From contig SHXF01000006.1 in the NCBI GenBank assembly GCA_009693435.1, positions 5,044-69,043 of the forward strand: a stretch of DNA of 64,000 bases. The letters run 5' to 3'. Positions 51,568 to 58,561 of this stretch are shown here, in pieces. The notes under the pieces were generated by a model. The model saw only the letters and a list, made by a program, of their open reading frames with translations, did no database searches and was not told the origin of the DNA. The translations under genes were made by a program, and so were the position numbers. The stretch is from Betaproteobacteria bacterium (GTDB lineage: Bacteria > Pseudomonadota > Gammaproteobacteria > Burkholderiales > SG8-39). How positions within the stretch are numbered: position 1 is the stretch's first letter; each line of letters starts with the position of its first letter.

Positions 51568-51595
51568 TCAAAGACGAGTAGTCAAAGACGAGTAG
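51556..51595 (+). repeat. 14-bp tandem triplication of the end of Bug receptor gene 5
   Basis: AAAGACGAGTAGTC occurs at 51556-51569, 51570-51583 and, shortened, 51584-51595. The first copy contains the last codons and the TAG of the gene. Because the period is 14, the TAGs at 51565, 51579 and 51593 lie in all three frames. Confidence 0.88.
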
Positions 51596-51671
51596 CGTGC
51601 GCCATGCGCACGAATCGGCGGTGGTCGGGCGCTTTGCTGCGTGCTTCTATTCACAGGCCCGGGCATGGATT

Positions 51672-51965
51672 TCACGACGCGTCGAATATTTCCGGAAGAT
51701 CGCGGCCACCGTAAATAACGCGCTCGATGCTCACAACCTCACCGACGACGCGAAACAGGATTGCATAATTGCCGACCGTCGCCATTCGCGCTTCTTCGCC
51801 TATGTCGGGACGCAGCCGGTACAGCAGCGGATTGCGCTGAATGTCGGAGAACTTCGCACGAATATCCCGGATGAAGGTGACGGCGCGGCGGGGATTGTCC
51901 TGGGCGATATAGCCGGCGATGTCGTCGAGGTCGCCTTCAACGAATCGGGAGATTTCCTGATGCAT
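51672..51965 (-). CDS. parE: ParE-family toxin
   Basis: The protein has 97 residues: MHQEISRFVEGDLDDIAGYI, FIRDIRAKFSDIQRNPLLYR and RPDIGEEARMATVGNYAILF, ending VVSIERVIYGGRDL, are typical of ParE, which poisons DNA gyrase. Its ATG shares one base with the antitoxin stop (TGATG), so the pair is coupled. Confidence 0.88.
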   Translation of the reverse strand: MHQEISRFVEGDLDDIAGYIAQDNPRRAVTFIRDIRAKFSDIQRNPLLYRLRPDIGEEARMATVGNYAILFRVVGEVVSIERVIYGGRDLPEIFDAS

Positions 51966-52249
51966 CAGTCAGTGTCGGAAGCGTCCGCGATGGCCTGGTA
52001 CTTGCGTTCCAGGCGTGCGAGCACCTCTTCGGCCGGTATGCCCGGTGACGAGCTGCCAAGCGCTTCTTGCCATAACAGGCGCAATTCGGCAACGCCTTGT
52101 TGGCGCAGGCTGCGCTTGTGCGTCCAGATGCGCAGCGCGTCGCGGATGACCTCGCTGCTGGACGCGTACTCGCCCGTGGCAACCGCTCCGCGAATGGTGG
52201 CCACCATCTCGGGTGGCAATGCAATGCTGATCTTCTCGGCGGCGCTCAT
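51965..52249 (-). CDS. parD: ParD-family antitoxin (ribbon-helix-helix)
   Basis: The protein has 94 residues from the ATG at 52249: EKISIALPPEMVATIRGAVA and TGEYASSSEVIRDALRIWTH are the ribbon-helix-helix of CC2985-type ParD proteins, followed by a C-terminal helix that binds the toxin. A longer frame upstream starts in the gap and is less likely. Bug receptor 6 is divergent from it. Confidence 0.88.
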   Translation of the reverse strand: MSAAEKISIALPPEMVATIRGAVATGEYASSSEVIRDALRIWTHKRSLRQQGVAELRLLWQEALGSSSPGIPAEEVLARLERKYQAIADASDTD

Positions 52250-52436
52250 GGACGGTACCCCGCAATACTGGGAGTGCGAATAATTGCGACCAAGATAGCA
52301 AAGGAGGCAAGGCGTTGCAATCACGGGGCAGACACTGCAGGGTTACCGGCTAATCGGCCATAAAGAGGTTTGCCGGCTAATATGCCGAGACGCTGATGCA
52401 TCTGCATTCAGCCCGCCGATCTGCAAGGGAGAAAGC

Positions 52437-53456
52437 ATGAAAAGATATGCCCCGCAATCATCCGGACGAATCTTCACGTCCACATGGCTCGCGCTCGAAT
52501 TGCTCGCTGCCGCAGCGCTTGCCGCCATGCCGCTCGCTGCATCGGCGCAGGCCTATCCGTCGCGTCCGATACGCTGGATCGTCTCCTTCGCCGCGGGCAG
52601 CAGCTACGATGTGCTGAGCCGCACCGTCGCGGCGCAGATGGCCAGCGCCATGGGCCAGCCCATCGTTGTGGAAAACCGCTCGGGCGCCGCCGGCATCGTC
52701 GCCACCGAATTCGTGGTCAAGTCGGCGGCGGACGGCTACACGCTGGTGTCCGCCGACAACTCCACCTATGTCTACAACCCGCTGCTGTATCGCAAGCTGC
52801 CCTATGACGCGGACCGGGACCTGCAGCCGGTAGGCCTGCTCGGCGGCGCGCCGCTGTTCCTCAGCGTGGCCGAGACGACGGGTTTGAAGAGCATGAAGGA
52901 GTTCATAGAATACGTCCGGGCGAACCCCGGCAAGATGAGCTATGGCTCGGCGGGTAGCGGCAGCATCCAGCACATGTCGATCGAATTGCTGAAGAAGGCC
53001 GCGGGCCTGGACATGGTGCACGTGCCCTACAAGGGCGCGGCGCTGGCGGTGCCGGACCTCATCGCCGGCCGCATCGGCGTGATGATACTGGTGTACGGGA
53101 CCGCCCTGCCGCATGTGACCTCAGGCAAGCTGCGCATCCTCGCCACCACCGACGGCGCGCGCGCTGCGATGCTGCCCGATACGCCCACAGTCAGCGAGGC
53201 CGGCCTGCCGGGATTCGATGTGCCCGCCTGGTTCGGCGGTGTGGCGGCGCCGGCCGGCGTGCCGCGCGAGATCATCGCCCGCCTCAACCAGGAAGTGCGC
53301 CGCGCCTCGGCGGATCCCAAGGTCGCCGCGCGCGTGCGCGAGGTAGGCTATACGGCGCCGCCGGCCATGGATCCGCAGCAAATCGGGGAGATGTACCGCA
53401 AGGAACGCCTTACCTGGACACCGCTGATCCGCTCACTCGCGATTACGCTGGATTGA
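52437..53456 (+). CDS. Bug-family TTT periplasmic receptor 6
   Basis: The protein has 339 residues with a signal peptide to ASAQA and the start YPSRPIRWIVSFAAGSSYDV, followed by VENRSGAAGIVATEFVVKSA, YVYNPLLYRKLPYDADRDLQ and VPYKGAALAVPDLIAGRIGV. AAGGGAG lies ahead of the ATG. It is nearly a twin of receptor 7, with whole stretches identical. Tandem copies suggest selection for dose or for related ligands. Confidence 0.88.
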   Translation: MKRYAPQSSGRIFTSTWLALELLAAAALAAMPLAASAQAYPSRPIRWIVSFAAGSSYDVLSRTVAAQMASAMGQPIVVENRSGAAGIVATEFVVKSAADGYTLVSADNSTYVYNPLLYRKLPYDADRDLQPVGLLGGAPLFLSVAETTGLKSMKEFIEYVRANPGKMSYGSAGSGSIQHMSIELLKKAAGLDMVHVPYKGAALAVPDLIAGRIGVMILVYGTALPHVTSGKLRILATTDGARAAMLPDTPTVSEAGLPGFDVPAWFGGVAAPAGVPREIIARLNQEVRRASADPKVAARVREVGYTAPPAMDPQQIGEMYRKERLTWTPLIRSLAITLD

Positions 53457-53473
53457 TTGCGCTGGATTGATTG
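53446..53473 (+). repeat. 14-bp tandem duplication of the end of Bug receptor gene 6
   Basis: CGCTGGATTGATTG occurs at 53446-53459 and 53460-53473. The first copy holds the last codons and the TGA (53454-53456) of the gene. Confidence 0.88.
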
Positions 53474-53612
53474 CACCTGGCAGATTATATTTTTTTTGAT
53501 TGACAATATCGTGGAAACCGTCGTCTTATCTGCACATGATTCGATAAAAGTTTCAAAATTGCCGAATGTCTGGCGCATGTGGAATAGCCAGGCTGACCTA
53601 CGAGGGGAATAC

Positions 53613-54632
53613 ATGGACAGGCCAACTACAAAGACAACCGCAGGTATCGCCACCGCCGCATGGCTCGCGCTCGAATTGATCGCGGCCGCGGCGCTGGTCG
53701 CCATGCCTGTTGCCGCAACCGCGCAGGCGTATCCGTCGCGTCCGATACGCTGGGTTGCCTCCTTCGCTCCAGGCAGCAGCTACGATGTGCTCACCCGCAC
53801 CGTCGCCGCGCAGATGTCGATCGCCATGGGCCAGCCCATCGTCGTCGAAAACCGCCCCGGCGCCTCGGGCATCGTCGGCACCGAAATCGTGACCAAGTCG
53901 CTGCCGGACGGCTACACCTTGGTGTCCGCCGACAACGCCACCTACGTCTACAACCCGCTGCTCTATCGCAAGCTGCCCTACGACCCGGACAAGGACCTGC
54001 AGCCGGTGGGCCTGCTGGGCGGCGCGCCGCTGTTTCTCACCGTGGGCGAGGCTACCGGCCTCAAGAGCCTGAAGGAACTGATCGACTATGTGCGGGCGAA
54101 TCCCGGCAAGATGAGTTACGGCTCCTCGGGTTCGGGCAGCATCCAGCACATGTCGATCGAACTGTTCAAGAAGGCGGGGGCGCTGGACATCGTGCATGTC
54201 CCCTACAGGGGCGCGGCGCAGGGGGTGCTGGATCTGGTTGCCGGTCGCATCGGGCTGATGATCCTGGTGTACGGCACCGCCGCGCCGCATGTGGCGACCG
54301 GCAAGCTGCGCATCCTCGCCACCAGCGACGGCGCGCGCTCTCCCTTGCTGCCCAATACGCCCACGGTCGGCGAGTCCGGCCTGTCGGGTTTCGAAGTGCC
54401 CGGCTGGTTTGGCGGTGTCGCTGCGCCGGCCGGCGTGCCGCGCGAGATCATTGCCCGCCTCAACCAGGAAGTGCAGCGCGCCAATGCGGACCCCAAGGTG
54501 GCGGCGCGCGTGCGCGACGTCGGCTACGTCACGCCGCAGCCCATGGATACCCAGCAAATCGGCGAGATGTACCGCAAGGAGCGCGTCACCTGGGCGCCGC
54601 TGCTACGCACGCTCGCGGTTTCTTTGGACTAA
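53613..54632 (+). CDS. Bug-family TTT periplasmic receptor 7
   Basis: The protein has 339 residues from the ATG at 53613 (GAGGGG ahead); an open frame upstream has no ribosome binding site and covers the AT-rich gap. YPSRPIRWVASFAPGSSYDV, YVYNPLLYRKLPYDPDKDLQ and VPYRGAAQGVLDLVAGRIGL show that it is the sister of receptor 6. The 156 bases in front, unusually AT-rich (53480-53560), may hold its own promoter. The coding end merges into the 23-bp repeat array. Confidence 0.88.
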   Translation: MDRPTTKTTAGIATAAWLALELIAAAALVAMPVAATAQAYPSRPIRWVASFAPGSSYDVLTRTVAAQMSIAMGQPIVVENRPGASGIVGTEIVTKSLPDGYTLVSADNATYVYNPLLYRKLPYDPDKDLQPVGLLGGAPLFLTVGEATGLKSLKELIDYVRANPGKMSYGSSGSGSIQHMSIELFKKAGALDIVHVPYRGAAQGVLDLVAGRIGLMILVYGTAAPHVATGKLRILATSDGARSPLLPNTPTVGESGLSGFEVPGWFGGVAAPAGVPREIIARLNQEVQRANADPKVAARVRDVGYVTPQPMDTQQIGEMYRKERVTWAPLLRTLAVSLD

Positions 54633-54815
54633 CCGTACGCGGTTTCCTGAACTAACCGCTCGCGGATTCCAAGACTAACCGCTCGCGGTTTCCAAGACCA
54701 ACCGCTCGCGGTTTCCACGACTAACCGCTAGCGGTTTGCTCAATTAACCGCTAGCGGTTTCCTCAACTAACCGCTAGCGGTTTGCTCAACTAACCGCTAG
54801 CGGTTTCCTCAACTA
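54633..54815. repeat. 23-bp tandem array with palindromic core between convergent genes
   Basis: Eight units, starting at 54633, 54656, 54679, 54702, 54725, 54748, 54771 and 54794, fill the whole gap. Each has a core like ACCGCTAGCGGTTT, in units 5-8 a perfect 12-bp palindrome, and ends in CTAA or a variant. The last codons of receptor 7 (54609-54632) already look like a unit, so the array probably grew from the gene's end. The TAG of the facing gene (54813-54815) is the end of unit 8. Confidence 0.92.
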
Positions 54816-55514
54816 CCGCTGCGTGGCGCGCTCTACGCCGTCCAGCGACAGCCAGTAGATGTCCAGCGCCTCGCTGACCGCATTACGCACCTGGTCGCGC
54901 AAGGCATCCGTGTTCGCGTGGCGGCTGAGATTCGCCCAGCCTTCGCCGGCATGGCCGCCGTCCTCGCTGTCGGCTTCGATATGTCCGATGAACCAGGAGA
55001 GGTTGGCGCGCGGAATCCGGTAGTGCCCCTCCAGCGCCTTGACCCAGTGCGGGAAGGCGATCGGATTCTGCGATTCGACGCAGACCTGCGCGGCGAGTGT
55101 CTCGAGGAACGTGCCCAGCGAATACTTGTAGAGGTAGAAGTAGCGCACCGCGAGCGCCTCCGGCAGAGGCTTGGTCGCCATCAGTTGCGCGGTGCTCATG
55201 CCCAGCGCCTCGGCGAAACGGAGCAGCCAGCCAGAGTGGCTCTCCTCACCCGAGTAGCCGCATTCCTCGCCGATGGCCTCCCACAGGTGCTTGCGCGAGG
55301 CTTCGTCGGGCGCCTTGCCGAGCAGCGGCACCAGCGATATCCCGCCCAGGCTGGTGATGCCCTTGTAGCGCTGCGCCACCCAGACCCGCAAATCGTCCAG
55401 CGTGGCCTTGCACTCGATGACGCGCCGTGCGAATGGGTGGTGCAGGTTGGCATTGCGCCTGGCGACCATGGTACGAAGTTCATCGACGAAGGGATCGGTT
55501 GCGGCGGCGGCCAT
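54813..55514 (-). CDS. TenA/PqqC-fold iron-containing redox enzyme (heme-oxygenase-like)
   Basis: The protein has 233 residues, all helical: HPFARRVIECKATLDDLRVW, IGEECGYSGEESHSGWLLRF, YKYSLGTFLETLAAQVCVES and FIGHIEADSEDGGHAGEGWA. Glu and His residues in GEESH, FLETL and HIEADSEDGGH are placed like the ligands of heme-oxygenase-like diiron oxidases. The cysteine of true TenA is not evident. It is the last gene of the hydantoinase operon, 132 bases after the Rid fusion, and may oxidise a product made there. Confidence 0.75.
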   Translation of the reverse strand: MAAAATDPFVDELRTMVARRNANLHHPFARRVIECKATLDDLRVWVAQRYKGITSLGGISLVPLLGKAPDEASRKHLWEAIGEECGYSGEESHSGWLLRFAEALGMSTAQLMATKPLPEALAVRYFYLYKYSLGTFLETLAAQVCVESQNPIAFPHWVKALEGHYRIPRANLSWFIGHIEADSEDGGHAGEGWANLSRHANTDALRDQVRNAVSEALDIYWLSLDGVERATQR

Positions 55515-55646
55515 GCGGGGTTCTCCTTGTGCGGGCGTTTGTGTGGATGTATGTGCGACTGTGGGCAGTGATTGCGTGGGTGATTGTAGTACTCCGCCAA
55601 ATCGCGGGTGATTGGGAGGCGGAGAAAGCGCACGGAAGAATCAGGA

Positions 55647-56786
55647 TTACCCCGACCTCCCCTGCACGGCGATGGCGCACAGACTCACCGTCGCGCCATG
55701 ACCAGAGTCTGCGCCCGCAGCGACGACGGCCGGCAGTCCGCCCGGAAAGCGCTCGCGCAGGGTATCGCCCAGCCGCTCGGCCCAGCTGATGTCGCCGAGA
55801 TAAAGGTCTATCCGTGCCACCGCTGCAAGGTCTGTCCCGGCCAGGCGCAGTCGCGCGTCGAGCAAGTCGAGCGCAGCGTGGAGCGCGCGCTCCGGATCGG
55901 TGGACATGCCACTTTGATGCAGGGCCGGCGCGCGACACGCGCCGACGAAAACAAATCCGCCGCCGCACACCGCTGCGATTTCCCGGCTGTCCGGCATGGA
56001 AATCACCTGCTTTTCTCCGTGACCCCGCGCAAGGGCAAGCGCGGTCACTTCGATCTCGCCCTTTCCGCCCAGGAGCACACCCGTCGTTGCAGCCGCCCAG
56101 GCCTCGTCTCCCAGCAGACTGCGGCGCACCGCGCGTTCATCGTCATCGCGCTGCACGTCACGCAGATAGCAATCGAGGCGCAGGATGCGATCGGTTGTGG
56201 CGCCGCACAGGTGCAGGATGCGCCGCATTTTCTCGTAACAGCCGAGCGCTTCGTCACGCAGCGCATCGGGGTGTGCCGCGCTTGCATTGCGCGCATCGCG
56301 CAGGCCCGAAACAAAAAGAAAGGGGCCCGCCGCCACGGCCGAGGAGATGTTCTCCATTGCGAACGCAGGGCCGCTCACCATCACCGTTTTTTCTTTGGGC
56401 GAGCGCACCGCGATCACTGCGGTGGTCAGCAAGTTGATCCCCGCCATGCGCGCGGCCACGCCGGTGCTGGTCAGGGGCGCGGGCTTGCCGAAAATCCTGC
56501 CGCGCACTGTTTGCCGGCGCGGCAGCCAGTCCTGGCTGCGGGTGAAATGATCGAGGCGCACCACGCTCTCCATGCCGACGCCGGCCGCGCCGAGCAGCAA
56601 CGCCACTGCGCCGTAAGAGTTTTCGCACTGCGCCTCCACCTGTCCGGCGAGGCCGGGGTCGATGCGGCCGGTGTGCAATTCGCGCTGCCCGTCGCAACCG
56701 GAGGTAAAGAGGAACGAGCCGGCCTCGACCAGACCGGCGCCCAATCCGGGGTGCTCCGCCACCAGCACCCGCTTCGTGTGCATCAT
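55647..56786 (-). CDS. protein with three tandem Rid (YjgF) domains
   Basis: With the ATG at 56786, overlapping the hyuB stop as ATGA, the protein has 379 residues. Three Rid-like repeats follow one another: GSFLFTSGCDGQRELHTGRI (about 22), GPFLFVSGLRDARNASAAHP (about 155) and GGFVFVGACRAPALHQSGMS (about 280). Each ends with the strand that in RidA carries the catalytic Arg, but here they read LTSTGVAARMA, TTGVLLGGKGE and AAGADSGHGAT. None has the Arg in register. RidA is normally a homotrimer of such domains, so this looks like a trimer in one chain. The frame continues upstream only as a shadow of hyuB. Confidence 0.8.
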   Translation of the reverse strand: MMHTKRVLVAEHPGLGAGLVEAGSFLFTSGCDGQRELHTGRIDPGLAGQVEAQCENSYGAVALLLGAAGVGMESVVRLDHFTRSQDWLPRRQTVRGRIFGKPAPLTSTGVAARMAGINLLTTAVIAVRSPKEKTVMVSGPAFAMENISSAVAAGPFLFVSGLRDARNASAAHPDALRDEALGCYEKMRRILHLCGATTDRILRLDCYLRDVQRDDDERAVRRSLLGDEAWAAATTGVLLGGKGEIEVTALALARGHGEKQVISMPDSREIAAVCGGGFVFVGACRAPALHQSGMSTDPERALHAALDLLDARLRLAGTDLAAVARIDLYLGDISWAERLGDTLRERFPGGLPAVVAAGADSGHGATVSLCAIAVQGRSG

Positions 56787-58561
56787 GCCTGCCGCAGCCG
56801 TGCGGTTTCCGCGCTGTCCACGCTGCGCCCGTCCGAAGCAATGGCGACGCCGTACACATCGCGCGCGGCCGCGAGGCTCACCACGCCATCGCGCACGTCG
56901 CGCAGCACCGCGGCGGGATCGCGCGCCCTGGGGTCGCCCCATCCGCCGCCGGCCGCCCCTTCTATCCGGATGCGCATGGGCGCGAGTTTCTGCATGCCGT
57001 ACTGGGGAACGCAAACTGGTTTGCCGCCGTGCTCCTGAACGATGTTCGTGCCTTTGGCGCCGTAGCCGCCGCCGTGCACGCCGTAGCCGCCGGGTCGGTG
57101 CAAGCCTTCCGCGCGCACCGCATGCTCGCTCGCCACCAGGATCTCCGCCTCGTACACGGCGCTGCTGCCGCCGCGAAACTGACCGGCGCCGGCGGCATCG
57201 CAGCGGAATTCGTGCCTGTGAATGCGGCACGGATAGAAGCGCTCATAGGTCTCGACGTTGGGCAGGGTGCGCGCCCCCAGGGTGGGCAGATTGCCCGCCT
57301 GGGGAAAGCCGTCGCGCCCGGCTACCGCGCCGGTGCCCGATGAGGCATGCCAGTGATACATGACGAAGGTGCGGCCATCGTCGCGCAATCCCGAACTGAT
57401 GCCGTAGACGCTCTTGCCCCAACCCGCGCAGGCGCGCGCCGGGTCGGTTCCGGCAAGCGCCTTCCAGCACGCGTGGATGATGTCCACCGCCGGAAACACC
57501 GTGTTCATGGTCAACGGCGCCGGTGCGCGTGCGTTCACCACGCTGCCTTCGGGCGCGATGATCGCAACCGGCCGGAAGGTGCCGCCGTTGCGCGGCACCG
57601 ATGCGTCGAAAAATGCCGCCACCGCCACATAGACCGCGGAGCAGGTGTTCGCCAGCGAGCTGTTCTTGAATCCCCTGATCTGCGGCGAGCTGCCGGTGAA
57701 GTCGAACGCCAGGGAGTCGCCGCTGACCGTGAGCTTTACCCGAATCGGCACGTCCACCATATCGAAGCAATCGGTGTCGCTGCCGTCTTCCCCGTGCCAG
57801 ACGCCATCGGGCAGCCTGGCGATTTCGGCGCGCATGCAGCGTTCGCCATAATCGAGCACGGCCGCCAGCAGTGCGGCGCCGGCGGCGGCGCCGGTCTCCT
57901 GCAGCAGCGCCTGGAAGCGCGCCGCGCCGTTTTTCACCGAACCCAGCATCGCACCCAGATCGCCTTCCATCAGGTCCGGGCAGCGCGTATTGAGCAACAG
58001 CAATTGCCACAGGTCACGGCGCAACGTGTCCCGCTCCACCAGCTTGAGCACCGGCAGGCGGATGCCCTCGTGAAAGATCTCGGTCGCCGCGGGGTTGTAG
58101 GTGCCCGCCGCGCCGCCGCCGATATCCGACTGATGCGCGCGATTGCCGACGAAACCGCACAAGCGACCCTCGAGGAACACCGGCCGCACGATGGTGTAGT
58201 CCGGCAGATGGTTGCCGCCGGCGACGTAGGGATCGTTCATCAGGAACACATCGCCCTCGGCCATGTCACCGGCATACGCCGCGAGAACCGCCTTCAAGGC
58301 GTAGCCGCCGCCGCCGCTGTGTATCGGCAGACCGTCGGCCTGCGCGGCGATCTGTCCATCCGCGGTGCCGAGAAAGCAGGAGAAGTCATGGCTTTCGCTG
58401 GCGAGAGGGCTGCGCGCAGTGCGCGTCATGATCCAGCCCATCTGGTGGGTGATGTGATCGAGCTGCTTTTGCACGATTGCCAGGAGAACGGGATCGCGCG
58501 CGGCGTCGGCGCCTTTGTCTACGCGTTTGTCCACGATGCCGCCATGAATGTCTTTACGCAT
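56783..58561 (-). CDS. hyuB: hydantoinase B/oxoprolinase family protein
   Basis: The protein has 592 residues: ARSPLASESHDFSCFLGTAD, IHSGGGGYALKAVLAAYAGD, VFLMNDPYVAGGNHLPDYTI and NRAHQSDIGG are the standard HyuB motifs, and the C-terminus keeps GAAGGGWGDP. With HyuA it forms an ATP-dependent enzyme that opens cyclic amides such as hydantoins, N-methylhydantoin or 5-oxoproline. It overlaps hyuA by eight bases and the Rid fusion by four, so the three are translated together. Confidence 0.9.
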   Translation of the reverse strand: MRKDIHGGIVDKRVDKGADAARDPVLLAIVQKQLDHITHQMGWIMTRTARSPLASESHDFSCFLGTADGQIAAQADGLPIHSGGGGYALKAVLAAYAGDMAEGDVFLMNDPYVAGGNHLPDYTIVRPVFLEGRLCGFVGNRAHQSDIGGGAAGTYNPAATEIFHEGIRLPVLKLVERDTLRRDLWQLLLLNTRCPDLMEGDLGAMLGSVKNGAARFQALLQETGAAAGAALLAAVLDYGERCMRAEIARLPDGVWHGEDGSDTDCFDMVDVPIRVKLTVSGDSLAFDFTGSSPQIRGFKNSSLANTCSAVYVAVAAFFDASVPRNGGTFRPVAIIAPEGSVVNARAPAPLTMNTVFPAVDIIHACWKALAGTDPARACAGWGKSVYGISSGLRDDGRTFVMYHWHASSGTGAVAGRDGFPQAGNLPTLGARTLPNVETYERFYPCRIHRHEFRCDAAGAGQFRGGSSAVYEAEILVASEHAVRAEGLHRPGGYGVHGGGYGAKGTNIVQEHGGKPVCVPQYGMQKLAPMRIRIEGAAGGGWGDPRARDPAAVLRDVRDGVVSLAAARDVYGVAIASDGRSVDSAETARLRQA

